The notes below the pieces were generated by a model. It saw only the letters and a program-made list of their open reading frames with translations. It did no database searches and had not been told where the DNA came from. A stretch of DNA of 64,000 nucleotides. It comes from Sediminispirochaeta bajacaliforniensis DSM 16054. Its GTDB lineage: Bacteria > Spirochaetota > Spirochaetia > DSM-16054 > Sediminispirochaetaceae. Shown here piece by piece: positions 51,422 through 59,916 of the stretch (the stretch's first letter is position 1; every line of letters starts with the position of its first letter). The position numbers were made by a program, and so were the translations under genes. The stretch lies in NCBI RefSeq assembly GCF_000378205.1, contig NZ_KB899406.1, forward strand, positions 62,001 to 126,000, read 5' to 3'.

Positions 51422-52623
51422 TGGACCCTCTCTATCTTGATAACGGTGCAACAAGCTGGCCGAAACCGCCGGAGGTCGCCCGAGCCATGGCCGACTTCCT
51501 CTCCGACGTAGGTGCCAGTCCGGGGCGAGCCGGACACCGTCTTGCCTTGGAGGCGGGACGAATCGTCTACGACACCCGGGAGGCCCTTGCCGAGTTCTTT
51601 GGCCTTAAGGATCCCATGCGGGTGGTTTTTACGTCCAATGTTACCGAAGCCCTTAATCTGGTACTCCGGGGATTGCTTATCCCCGGAGACCGGGTGATTG
51701 TCAGCTCCATGGAGCACAATGCTGTGATGCGGCCCTTACGTTTTCTCGAGCAGCAGGGCGTTATCGTCGAAACCCTCCCCTGCGACGCGGAAGGACGCAC
51801 CGATTCTCGGGAGCTGGAGCTTGCCCTGGAGAAGCCTGCCAAGCTTGTTGTTGTGAACCACGCCTCGAACGTTACCGGCACGGTACAGCCTGTAGGCCGC
51901 TTCGGTGCCGTCGTCCGGCAGAGAAGAAAGGCTCTTGGTATGCAATACCCCCTGTTTCTTGTCGATACGGCCCAGAGTGCCGGTAGCATACCCATCGATA
52001 TGGAACACGATGGGGTGGATATCCTTGCTTTTACGGGACATAAAGGGCTCCTTGGCCCTACCGGCACCGGCGGGGCCTTGTTCGGACCGTACGTACCGGT
52101 GGATACCATCAATCCTTTGATACGGGGAGGCACCGGCAGCCGTTCCGAGCGTGAGACGCAACCGGAATTCCTTCCCGATCGTTTTGAAAGCGGTACGATG
52201 AACAGCGTCGGCCTTGCAGGGCTGCTTGCAGCCCTTACATGGATACGCGGTCGGGGGGTAGTTGAACTCCAGCGCCGGGAAGCGGCTCTCACTATGCGTT
52301 TGTACGAGGCTCTTGCTGAGATGAAGGGGATTCGGCTGTATGGGCCCGATCGAAGGCCCGGTTTCCCCTTGCCGGAAGCAGGATGCTGTACCGGTATACT
52401 CTCTTTTAACATCGATGGAATGCCCTGTTCCGAGGCTGGGATGCGGCTGGACGAAGAATACGGAATTCTCTGTCGGGTCGGACTCCATTGCGCCCCGAGT
52501 GCCCATCGAAGCATCGGAACCTTTCCTGAAGGGACCATCCGGTTCGGTGTGGGGCCTTTTACCAATGATGGAGATATCGATCGTGCCGTGGATGCCGTTT
52601 CTCGGCTTTCGGGAGAGGTGTAG
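51418..52623 (+). CDS. Cysteine desulfurase / selenocysteine lyase-like class V aminotransferase
   Basis: A PLP enzyme of 401 residues. It has LDNGATSWPKPPEVARAM at the start, the PLP lysine in FTGHKGLLGPTGTGG, and the active Cys in RVGLHCAPSAHRSIG. This is the subgroup that co-occurs with YedF and DUF3343. It releases S or Se from cysteine or selenocysteine for the TusA-like carrier. The 3' end overlaps the DUF3343 gene by 1 bp. Confidence 0.9.
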   Translation: MMDPLYLDNGATSWPKPPEVARAMADFLSDVGASPGRAGHRLALEAGRIVYDTREALAEFFGLKDPMRVVFTSNVTEALNLVLRGLLIPGDRVIVSSMEHNAVMRPLRFLEQQGVIVETLPCDAEGRTDSRELELALEKPAKLVVVNHASNVTGTVQPVGRFGAVVRQRRKALGMQYPLFLVDTAQSAGSIPIDMEHDGVDILAFTGHKGLLGPTGTGGALFGPYVPVDTINPLIRGGTGSRSERETQPEFLPDRFESGTMNSVGLAGLLAALTWIRGRGVVELQRREAALTMRLYEALAEMKGIRLYGPDRRPGFPLPEAGCCTGILSFNIDGMPCSEAGMRLDEEYGILCRVGLHCAPSAHRSIGTFPEGTIRFGVGPFTNDGDIDRAVDAVSRLSGEV

Positions 52624-52856
52624 TGAACGAAGAGTACGCAGTGGTGCTTGTCCACTCAACCAGCCATGCCATTCGTGGAGAGAGGCTGCTTAGTGGAGCA
52701 GGGGTTCCCTGCCGCCTGATACCGGTCCCCAGATATCTCAGTTCCGATTGTGGCAGTTGCATCAGAATCAAGAGCGGCGATAGCGAACGGGCGGAAAGCC
52801 TGCTTCGGGATGGCGGCGTCGGCGTTGAGGCGGTAAAACCCTACGGTCCCCTTTGA
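52623..52856 (+). CDS. DUF3343 protein (putative Se/S carrier)
   Basis: A 77-residue protein, VLVHSTSHAIRGERLL at the start and a Cys-Cys motif SSDCGSCIRI in the middle. DUF3343 proteins are found beside selenium-metabolism genes but lack a proven function. Last gene of the cluster; its stop overlaps the -35 of the next promoter. SelD, SelA and SelB are not in this window. Confidence 0.85.
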   Translation: MNEEYAVVLVHSTSHAIRGERLLSGAGVPCRLIPVPRYLSSDCGSCIRIKSGDSERAESLLRDGGVGVEAVKPYGPL

Positions 52857-52881
52857 CAGATTCCCCTATGCAGCATACACT
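52853..52881 (+). promoter_or_regulatory. Promoter of the RibD-like gene
   Basis: TTGACA (52853-52858) overlaps the DUF3343 stop; 17-nt spacer; TACACT (52876-52881). The RBS AGGGGGGA follows before the ATG at 52925. Confidence 0.55.
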
Positions 52882-52924
52882 CTTGATGGGACTGGTATAT
52901 ACATCTGTACAATAGGGGGGACCG

Positions 52925-53860
52925 ATGGAAGAGGAACGCTTTCCAGTCGACCGGCTTCGATTGTCGAGAATCTATACGGGAAGGGAGTGGGAAAGCCTTC
53001 CCGAAACACTTCTTTCCTGTCCAAAGGTGGAAGAAATTTACGGCCCTCTCAAATTTCCTGCCGTTCACGCCGACCGCTGCTACACCTTTGGCTCTTTCGT
53101 TATGTCGATCGACGGTCGTATTGCATTTCCCGCCTCACCCGACGGAACCTTGATTGCCAAAAGCAATAGAATCGACCCCGACGGCGGTCTCTGCGATTAC
53201 TGGATTCTCAACCTCCTGCGGGCTGCAAGCGATGCGGTGATCATGGGTAGTTTGACCATCAAGCGGGAACCGCGTTTGACCGGAAGGATCTTTGATCCCG
53301 CCCTGCTTGAGCAACGTTGTGCGGAACGGAGAATGCCGGTTCCTCTTCATGTCATACTTTCACGCAGCGGTGAGAACCTGCCGCTTGATCATAGAATTTA
53401 TGCAGATGACACTATCCCTGTTGTGACGGTTCTCTCTCCTTCCGGGGGCGCAGCCCTCAAAAAGAGAGCCCCTGATCGGTTTATTCCCTTTTCAGGTGAT
53501 CGGGAAGAGCTTTCGCACTATCTTGGCGGTGAAAAAGAGGGTCTCTGGCACCGCTCCCTCCTGCTTTCCGCGGGAGAAGGAGACCAACTCCTTTCTTCGG
53601 AGGTGGTACGCCTCCTTGCCGGAGCGGGGATCCGGAGGGCCCTTGTGGAGAGCCCCACGTTTCTTGCCTCGCTGCTGGCTTCCGGAGATCTTGATGAGCT
53701 CTTTCTCAATACCTCCGGCATCTTTGTCGGAGGAAAGGCATTAACCATCGGCGAACAGCTATGTTCGTTTACACCGGAAAGCCATCCTCATGCAAGGGTC
53801 TTGACCATGCATGCCCACAGTGATGCCTTTTTCTATACGCGCTATCGTTTTTCCGACTGA
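52925..53860 (+). CDS. RibD C-terminal-type reductase (stand-alone)
   Basis: A 311-residue protein of the bacterial bifunctional deaminase-reductase C-terminal family. SFVMSIDGRIAFPASPDG is the NADPH/substrate opening, followed by LLRAASDAVIMGSLTI and RRALVESPTFLASLLASGD-type text. The N-terminal deaminase domain of RibD is absent, so it acts as a reductase on a pyrimidine or other substrate. No riboflavin genes are beside it. Substrate unknown. Confidence 0.8.
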   Translation: MEEERFPVDRLRLSRIYTGREWESLPETLLSCPKVEEIYGPLKFPAVHADRCYTFGSFVMSIDGRIAFPASPDGTLIAKSNRIDPDGGLCDYWILNLLRAASDAVIMGSLTIKREPRLTGRIFDPALLEQRCAERRMPVPLHVILSRSGENLPLDHRIYADDTIPVVTVLSPSGGAALKKRAPDRFIPFSGDREELSHYLGGEKEGLWHRSLLLSAGEGDQLLSSEVVRLLAGAGIRRALVESPTFLASLLASGDLDELFLNTSGIFVGGKALTIGEQLCSFTPESHPHARVLTMHAHSDAFFYTRYRFSD

Positions 53861-53893
53861 TTTGAGTGACTTCCCGGCTAAAGGCTTGCTCTT

Positions 53894-54364
53894 TTATTGT
53901 CCGGCGGAACGTCTCTCGGCTTCCTGCTTGACGTTCGCCATCATGCCCTCGACAACGCTTTCAATTTCGTTTCCGATGGGGAAATGGAAGAGTTCGTTAA
54001 AGAGCAGATGTGTTGTCCCGTCTTCATTTTCGGAGAGGTTGTGCACGCCGGTATAGTCCTTCCCCTCTCCATTTATCCCGATATAGGCAAGTTGTTTCGG
54101 CTTCTCGTAGTAGATGAACTCTTCATCCACATACCAGGCCTCTCCGGTGGAAGGATCGAAAAGATCCCAGTGACTTTTCATACCGAGACCCTGTTTTATG
54201 TCCGATGTTATGGTGACCTTGCGAACATTCTCCTCGAGCTGTTCAAAGAGTTTGATGTCCTCAATGACTTCGAAAACCGTAAGCATCGGGGCAGAAATAT
54301 CTGCCGTCTTTGTAACAAGGCGATCGGTCGGATGTTTTTTGGCCGGAGCCGCCGGATATCCCAT
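53894..54364 (-). CDS. SRPBCC (START-like) domain protein
   Basis: A 156-residue polyketide-cyclase/START-like protein. KTADISAPMLTVFEVIEDI opens the fold, followed by SHWDLFDPSTGEAWYVDEE and HLLFNELFHFPIG. These proteins bind hydrophobic ligands in a deep pocket. RBS AGAGGT upstream of the ATG. It follows the SorC regulator on the same strand, 70 bp downstream, perhaps in one transcript. Role unknown. Confidence 0.75.
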   Translation of the reverse strand: MGYPAAPAKKHPTDRLVTKTADISAPMLTVFEVIEDIKLFEQLEENVRKVTITSDIKQGLGMKSHWDLFDPSTGEAWYVDEEFIYYEKPKQLAYIGINGEGKDYTGVHNLSENEDGTTHLLFNELFHFPIGNEIESVVEGMMANVKQEAERRSAGQ

Positions 54365-54434
54365 GGCCTACCTCTTAGATGTAAGTTGATTGGTCTATGA
54401 CCATGAACATCATATCAGGCTCTGTTCTGTTTAT

Positions 54435-55418
54435 CTATAGATCGTCCAGGCTGTGACCCATCCGCTGCCATAAGAGATGAGCGGTCGGCTCGTCCACAAT
54501 AAGCTCTTTCACATATCCAGCCCGAAGTGCTGCGTGCAGACCATGGATTTTGGCCCGTCCTGACACCACGCAAATGGCGCGAGGGGCCTTTTTGTAGAGT
54601 TCAAGGGATGGGCCGCTTGCCCGTTGGTTGATGGGGATGTCTTTGTAGGTACCATCTTCACGGAAGAAAACCGTTGCAAGGTCTCCCACAACCCCCTGTT
54701 CTTCCAGGGACTGGATGTCTTCCGGTTCGAGATAACCGCTGGAGTAGATGTGACTGGGAACTCCGGCATCCACGGCCCCTACACTGTAGAGGAGTATATC
54801 GGCATTGTTCTGTGTTTCAATGATTTTCTTGATGCTTCGTTCCCTGAAAAGGGCTTCCTTCGTTTCTCTGTAGTCGAAAAATGTGGGAACGGGAAAAAGA
54901 AGGTAACTCGCTTCGTAGTTTTCGGAAAATTTTTGAAGAATGTTTGCGGCATAGCGGTTGTCGGGGGTATAGGTATTACCCGAACCGTTCATCTGAACGA
55001 TGGTAATGCCCGGCATTCGCTTGGGAATAAGATGTACCGCGATTTCGCTGATGGTGGTTCCCCAGGCGACGGCGAGGGTACAGCCCGGTTCGAGGATTTC
55101 ATTCAGATAGTTGGCCGCATATTGCGCCACATACTCAAGCCAGACCATCTCGCCAAGCAGCTTGGGAACGGGAACGATGTGGACATTTTCAAGCCCGAAG
55201 TGATCTTTAATACTCTGTTCGAGAGGAAGCAGCTTGTTTTCCACATTTACAATGCGAATTTCAACCATGCCGCTTTGACGGGCATGGCTGAGCAACCGCG
55301 ATACCTTCGGCCGGGAAAAATTCATTTCCTTGGCAATAGCCTCGGTGGTCAGGCCGTGATAATAGTATAATGTAGCTACCTGTAAGGCTTCCTGATAAAT
55401 GCTTTCCTGGGATCTCAT
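54435..55418 (-). CDS. SorC/DeoR-family regulator of the glycerol locus
   Basis: About 327 residues from the ATG at 55418 (GGAGA upstream; an upstream frame extension has no RBS). N-terminal HTH YYHGLTTEAIAKEMNFSR followed by PKVSRLLSHARQSG, then the sugar-phosphate domain with VAWGTTISEIA, NGSGNTYTPDNRYA, SSGYL, GDLATVFF and RAGYVKELIVDEPTA. It is the second such regulator here and lies downstream of three glp-type genes. TGAACA/TGTTCA-like sites in the glpA-glpF intergenic DNA are candidate targets; the inducer is probably glycerol phosphate or a triose phosphate. Confidence 0.87.
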   Translation of the reverse strand: MRSQESIYQEALQVATLYYYHGLTTEAIAKEMNFSRPKVSRLLSHARQSGMVEIRIVNVENKLLPLEQSIKDHFGLENVHIVPVPKLLGEMVWLEYVAQYAANYLNEILEPGCTLAVAWGTTISEIAVHLIPKRMPGITIVQMNGSGNTYTPDNRYAANILQKFSENYEASYLLFPVPTFFDYRETKEALFRERSIKKIIETQNNADILLYSVGAVDAGVPSHIYSSGYLEPEDIQSLEEQGVVGDLATVFFREDGTYKDIPINQRASGPSLELYKKAPRAICVVSGRAKIHGLHAALRAGYVKELIVDEPTAHLLWQRMGHSLDDL

Positions 55419-55535
55419 ATTATCTCCGCAGTTTGACAGGGTCCAATTCCGAAGCTTTGCAAAGTACATATGGAGGATAGGTCCTGTACTCCCGACTTTA
55501 AAAAGGCCAAGCTTTCGTTTCTCGTACTTCCCCGC

Positions 55536-55916
55536 CTATGTATTACTCGCTACCTCCCCGCTGGCGACAAGATCTATACCCAGCCCCTTCCAGTTCGACA
55601 GCACAATGTCGCCTACATGCACCGGAGCATCAAGTTCAATGGTCCTGCTCACCGCTGCAAGTTCGAGAAGCATGCCTTTGGGAATTGCCTGTGGAGTCCA
55701 AACAGGTGCAAGGGGCCTTACACCATTACGAACCCTGACCGATGTGGGGAGAATCCTCCGAGGGTCTTCAATCTCCTGTTTGACATATTCCGGGCCCAGT
55801 TTACAATTATTTCCCTCCATTTTCAATATTTCGTGCTTATCATTTAGAACTGTATGGATCTCACATCCCCGGGGACACCGGAGACATATATCGGTTCTCT
55901 GTTCAATATTACTCAT
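55536..55916 (-). CDS. DUF1667 iron-sulfur-type protein of the G3P dehydrogenase trio
   Basis: A 126-residue protein beginning with a Cys-rich motif (CLRCPRGCEI, then NNCKLGPEYVKQE), as in all DUF1667 proteins. These occur beside GlpA-type and FAD oxidoreductase genes and may bind a metal or FeS centre. It overlaps the upstream oxidoreductase by 4 bp. It is probably a third subunit of an anaerobic G3P dehydrogenase-like complex; the exact role is unknown. Confidence 0.87.
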   Translation of the reverse strand: MSNIEQRTDICLRCPRGCEIHTVLNDKHEILKMEGNNCKLGPEYVKQEIEDPRRILPTSVRVRNGVRPLAPVWTPQAIPKGMLLELAAVSRTIELDAPVHVGDIVLSNWKGLGIDLVASGEVASNT

Positions 55917-57190
55917 GATATCACCGCCGTTAGTTCACCTGATTTTATCTCTTCCAAACGTGCCAACTCTTTTTCCTTCAGCTTATGAAACATCATCTCC
56001 GCAGGGCGGGCATATTGCTCCTTGAAGGAGACTACCGTTTCGTCTCCATATTTGAGTTCGACCGTCACCCTATGTTCTATGAGGGCATTCGGCCGCAGGG
56101 TTATCGATGTCCCCGTCTCATCGTCTTTAGTGATCATGATTTTTTGCGGGACAACACTGCCGACATTGCGTCCCGGCTTCAGCCTGATTCCCAGTTGCGA
56201 ATCAATCCGTTCATTCCGTGCATAACGGGCCGCATTGAGACCCGCCAACTCACCCGCCTGACTTACATAATCGACCAGGTCGTAGACAAAGGTGACATTC
56301 CCTGCGGCAAAGATACCGGGAATAGTAGTCATCATATAACTGTCGACGATCGGGCCGTTTGTTCTTCGATCAAGTTTGACACCAGCCTTTCTCGATATCT
56401 CGTTTTCCGGGATCAAGCCCACGGATAGTACAAGGGTATCGCATTCTATGATTTCTTCACTTCCTTCGATTGGGTTGTACTGCTCATCTACTTGAACCGT
56501 TTCAATTGCCTCTACACGGTCGGCTCCCATGATCTTGTTGACCGTGGTGGAGAGGTGAAGGGGAATACCATAATCCTGGAGGCACTGCACATAGTTTCGG
56601 CGCAGGCCGGTAAGAAAGGGCTGCAGCTCCAGCACGCTGAGAACCTTCGCTCCCTCGATGGTGAATCTTCGGGCCATGATCATTCCGATATCGCCGGAAC
56701 CGAGAATGACGATACGTTTTCCCGGCATGTATCCTTCGATGTTGACCAGCCTTTGGGCTGTTCCCGCGGTATAGATTCCCGCTGCCCGTGTCCCCGGCAG
56801 GCGTATCTGCGACCTTGTTCGTTCCCGGCATCCCATTGCCAGGACGATGGCTTTTGACTGCAGATGGAGATAGCCCATTGCCGAATTCATGGCATAGACC
56901 TCTTTCTCGGCACTGATCTCCAGAACCATTGTATCGAGCAAGATTTCTATGTCGTAAGAACGAAGTTTCTTCTCGTACATATAGGCATATTGGGGACCGG
57001 GATAATCTCTGTCGAAATTAACGGCCCCGAAACCGTTATGGATGCATTGAGGAAGGATCCCTCCGAGGCTGTCGTTTCGCTCGATGATGAGAACCTTTCC
57101 TTTCCCCTCTTCATAGGCTTTGATGGCGGCAGCCATTCCCGCCGGCCCCCCGCCTATCACAATTACATCATACTGCTTTGTTGTTTCCAT
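55913..57190 (-). CDS. FAD/NAD(P)-dependent oxidoreductase, GlpA partner
   Basis: A 425-residue flavoprotein with FAD fold VIVIGGGPAGMAAAIKA, a second nucleotide fold RIVILGSGDIGMIMARRF near residue 155, and GIFAAGNVTFVYDLVDYV at the C-terminal FAD site. It lies between GlpA-like and DUF1667 genes with overlaps at both ends (23 and 4 bp). It would pass electrons from G3P dehydrogenase to NAD(P) or another acceptor, in place of GlpB/GlpC; this is inference. Confidence 0.86.
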   Translation of the reverse strand: METTKQYDVIVIGGGPAGMAAAIKAYEEGKGKVLIIERNDSLGGILPQCIHNGFGAVNFDRDYPGPQYAYMYEKKLRSYDIEILLDTMVLEISAEKEVYAMNSAMGYLHLQSKAIVLAMGCRERTRSQIRLPGTRAAGIYTAGTAQRLVNIEGYMPGKRIVILGSGDIGMIMARRFTIEGAKVLSVLELQPFLTGLRRNYVQCLQDYGIPLHLSTTVNKIMGADRVEAIETVQVDEQYNPIEGSEEIIECDTLVLSVGLIPENEISRKAGVKLDRRTNGPIVDSYMMTTIPGIFAAGNVTFVYDLVDYVSQAGELAGLNAARYARNERIDSQLGIRLKPGRNVGSVVPQKIMITKDDETGTSITLRPNALIEHRVTVELKYGDETVVSFKEQYARPAEMMFHKLKEKELARLEEIKSGELTAVIS

Positions 57191-58679
57191 CGGTACCTCC
57201 GGCTTCCACTATCTCTTTTGTTTTGCGGAAAAGAAAAACCGATCCGGGTCCTCTTTTCGTAATTTCCGTCATCGGTATATTGAGCTCCCGGGAAAGAATT
57301 TCCATGGTTCTCGGGTAATCAAAACTCCCCTGACAGCGTCCGGTTCCGAGCCATGTCCTCCGTTTTATGGCATCGTAGGTCATCGCAGGAATCGGCGCAT
57401 GAATTGCCGCAACGATTTCTCCTTCGGTCACCTCTTCGCAGCGACAGACGATACGACCGTATGCCGGATTCTTCCTAATAAGCTCCGCACGTTCGTCATG
57501 GCTTAGTTTGGCAAACCTGACGCGGGGCTGACGGGTCGGCTGGTACTCTTCTTTATCCTCGAAGGTTTCTCCCGCCTCTTCCCGAAGGAGCCGCTCGACC
57601 TCTTCGGCAATTGCCGGTGAGGAGACATAACCCGGTGATTCGATTCCAGCAAGGTTTATGAGTCCTTTGACCCGTTTTGAGATTTCGATAAGAAAGTCAC
57701 GGTGTGAACCATCGGGACAGTAGTTTCCGGTTGCCCGTACACCTGAAAAGGTGGCAATGACATCCTGAGCGCTGATTGTGGGCACTACCTTTTTTGATTG
57801 TTCGAGAATCTCGCTTAATCCGAATTTAGTGACTGCAGTATCCTCTTTTTGTTCGATGGCGTGAGCATTGGGGCCTATGAGGGTATTCCCGTGTGCCGTC
57901 ACCGAAACAAGAATTCCCTTTCCATTTTCCGTCGGCATGGGAAAAATAACGTTGGACACTTTGACCTTTGCCTTGTCGAAGATCATATATTCTCCGCGCC
58001 TGGCCCTTATGACAAAGTCGGGACGATCTCCCACCATATGCATGATCTCATCGCTGTGAATTCCTGCGGCATTGACGAACCAGCGGGCATGAAAATCACC
58101 CCTGTTCGTTTTGACGGTCGTTAATTTCCCCTCTTCCACCACCATATGTTGCACCTCGGTGTTGAAGAAGAATTGCACACCATTCAACGCTGCGTGTTCC
58201 GCCGCCGCAACCACGCCTTCGAAGGGGTCGATGACGCCGGCTGTTGGTGTCCATAATGCCCCTGTACATTCGGGTGAAAGATGGGGTTCTCTGGCAAGGG
58301 TCTGCGCACGGCTCCACATCTCCACCCCCTCGATGCCATTTTCGTTCGAACGCTCGTATAACACCTTAATCTGTTTTTTTTCTTCGGGATTCATGGCCAC
58401 GACCAACGCGCCGGTATCGCAGATTTCGACACCAAGTTCGGGAGCATACTGTTTCCACAACTCGTTGCCGCGTTTGTTCATTTTGGCTTTCATCGTCCCC
58501 GGTTCTGGATCGTGGCCGGAGTGGAGAATTGCGCTGTTTGCCGTACTCTGCCCCATTCCTACATCTACCTCTTTTTCCAATACCGCAACCGATAGCTTAA
58601 ACTTCGATAAGCGTTGGGCCACCATTGAACCGACAATACCGGCTCCGATGATAACCACATCAAAATTCTTGGTCTCCAT
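57168..58679 (-). CDS. glpA: FAD-dependent glycerol-3-phosphate dehydrogenase with BFD-like domain (GlpA type)
   Basis: A 503-residue enzyme that oxidises glycerol 3-phosphate to dihydroxyacetone phosphate. N-terminal DVVIIGAGIVGSMVAQRL (FAD), substrate region AALNGVQFFFNTEVQ and GIHSDEIM, and SGVRATGNYCPDG. The C-terminal part has a BFD-like [2Fe-2S] domain: CRCEEVTEGEIVAAIH, then RTWLGTGRCQGSFDYPRT. First gene of the minus-strand glp operon, divergent from glpF. Combined with GlpF and GlpK it lets the cell use glycerol anaerobically. Confidence 0.9.
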   Translation of the reverse strand: METKNFDVVIIGAGIVGSMVAQRLSKFKLSVAVLEKEVDVGMGQSTANSAILHSGHDPEPGTMKAKMNKRGNELWKQYAPELGVEICDTGALVVAMNPEEKKQIKVLYERSNENGIEGVEMWSRAQTLAREPHLSPECTGALWTPTAGVIDPFEGVVAAAEHAALNGVQFFFNTEVQHMVVEEGKLTTVKTNRGDFHARWFVNAAGIHSDEIMHMVGDRPDFVIRARRGEYMIFDKAKVKVSNVIFPMPTENGKGILVSVTAHGNTLIGPNAHAIEQKEDTAVTKFGLSEILEQSKKVVPTISAQDVIATFSGVRATGNYCPDGSHRDFLIEISKRVKGLINLAGIESPGYVSSPAIAEEVERLLREEAGETFEDKEEYQPTRQPRVRFAKLSHDERAELIRKNPAYGRIVCRCEEVTEGEIVAAIHAPIPAMTYDAIKRRTWLGTGRCQGSFDYPRTMEILSRELNIPMTEITKRGPGSVFLFRKTKEIVEAGGTDGNNKAV

Positions 58680-59139
58680 GAGTTTTATCGTTCCTCCCGT
58701 TTTTATTTGTGTTGTGGGATTTCCCGGACCCTTTTTTAGGGTAGAGCGCTAGTGAACAAATGTCAACTAAAAAATAACATTAGTTCAATTTGGCTCGTCG
58801 TAACGTCAGGCGGACAATGATGAAGTCGTTTCAGAGGAAGCTTTTTCACTACCTCTCGCACTGTCGCTGATTTCTGTATCGGAAAACCGCATAGTGCCTT
58901 CCGGACCTCCCTGAAAAATTTTCGTTGACAAATGAAATGGCCGGGTTTAGCATCTTTTATAGCGATGCATATCAAATGTTCTTTTTTCAGGCACGTTTGT
59001 TCAACTTCTTTAGTCAGTCTTCCTTCCTAACTACATATTGGCTGCATTGCAAGTGCGGTATAGCGGGTTTTCAGCTGAGGCGGGTTTCTCTTCCCGGATG
59101 TTATCCGGGTATAGATAAAAACTTTTTAGGAGGTGGGTA
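58680..59139. promoter_or_regulatory. glpA-glpF divergent control region
   Basis: A 460-bp gene-free stretch. For glpA (minus strand): TTGACA (58766-58761), 17-nt spacer, TACCCT (58743-58738), with TGAACAAATGTCA (58753-58765) across the -35. For glpF: TTGACA (58925-58930), 17-nt spacer, TAGCAT (58948-58953). Further TGTTC-type half-sites occur near 58792, 58977 and 58998. The glpF leader is about 180 nt long and holds no open frame that I would call a gene. Confidence 0.6.
59093..59109 (+). promoter_or_regulatory. Tight hairpin before the glpF RBS
   Basis: CCCGGAT (59093-59099), loop GTT, ATCCGGG (59103-59109): a 7-bp perfect stem ending 20 nt before the RBS AGGAGG. No T-run follows directly. 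It may affect translation or mRNA 5' stability. Confidence 0.5.
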
Positions 59140-59892
59140 ATGGCATTTACCCCGATGCAACAGTACTTTGCGGAGTTTATCGGAACAATGGTGCTGATCC
59201 TCTTGGGAGATGGCGTCTGTGCGAACGTGAGCCTCGCAAAGAACAAAGGAAATTCCAGTGGGTGGATCGTTATCGCTACCGGATGGGGCCTTGCAGTGGC
59301 CTTTGCTGCGTACATTACTGGGTGGGTTTCCGGTGCGCACATCAACCCCGCAGTCACGATCGCTTTTGCAGCAATCGGTGTGTTCCCTTGGGCAATGGTT
59401 CCGGGCTTTATTATTGCTCAGATGCTGGGAGCCTTCGTCGGTGCCGTTCTTGTTTACATTGCGTACAAGGATCATTTTGATGCTACCGATGATGCCGCTG
59501 CTAAGTTAGGGACTTTTGCTACGGGACCGGCAGTCAGAAATCTTGGTAGAAACACTGTCACGGAAATTGTTGGCACAGCAATACTGGTTTTAGGGCTCCT
59601 CGGGATCAGCCATACAATGGGTGGCTCCGGGACAGTGAATGCTGGAATGTCTTCTTTTGTTGCTGGTTTCCTGATTTTTTCGATTGGTCTTTCTCTGGGT
59701 GGACCTACCGGTTATGCTATTAACCCCGCCAGGGACCTCGGCCCACGTATCGCCCATGCTGTACTCCCTATTAAGGGAAAGGGATCAAGTGACTGGTCTT
59801 ATGGTTTGACTGTTCCTATTATCGGCCCCATCATTGGAGGTATTCTTGGTGGCCTTCTTTGGGTAGTGTTTCTCAATGTAACAGGAATCTAA
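59140..59892 (+). CDS. glpF: Glycerol uptake facilitator (aquaglyceroporin)
   Basis: A 250-residue MIP-family channel with six membrane segments. The two NPA boxes are present: SGAHINPAVTIAF and GYAINPARDLGPR; the latter has Asp after NPAR, as in glycerol channels. It lets glycerol cross the inner membrane by diffusion, and the kinase encoded 24 bp downstream traps it. RBS AGGAGG. Confidence 0.94.
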   Translation: MAFTPMQQYFAEFIGTMVLILLGDGVCANVSLAKNKGNSSGWIVIATGWGLAVAFAAYITGWVSGAHINPAVTIAFAAIGVFPWAMVPGFIIAQMLGAFVGAVLVYIAYKDHFDATDDAAAKLGTFATGPAVRNLGRNTVTEIVGTAILVLGLLGISHTMGGSGTVNAGMSSFVAGFLIFSIGLSLGGPTGYAINPARDLGPRIAHAVLPIKGKGSSDWSYGLTVPIIGPIIGGILGGLLWVVFLNVTGI

Positions 59893-59916
59893 AAAGAAAA
59901 GCAGGAGGCAGTTTGT

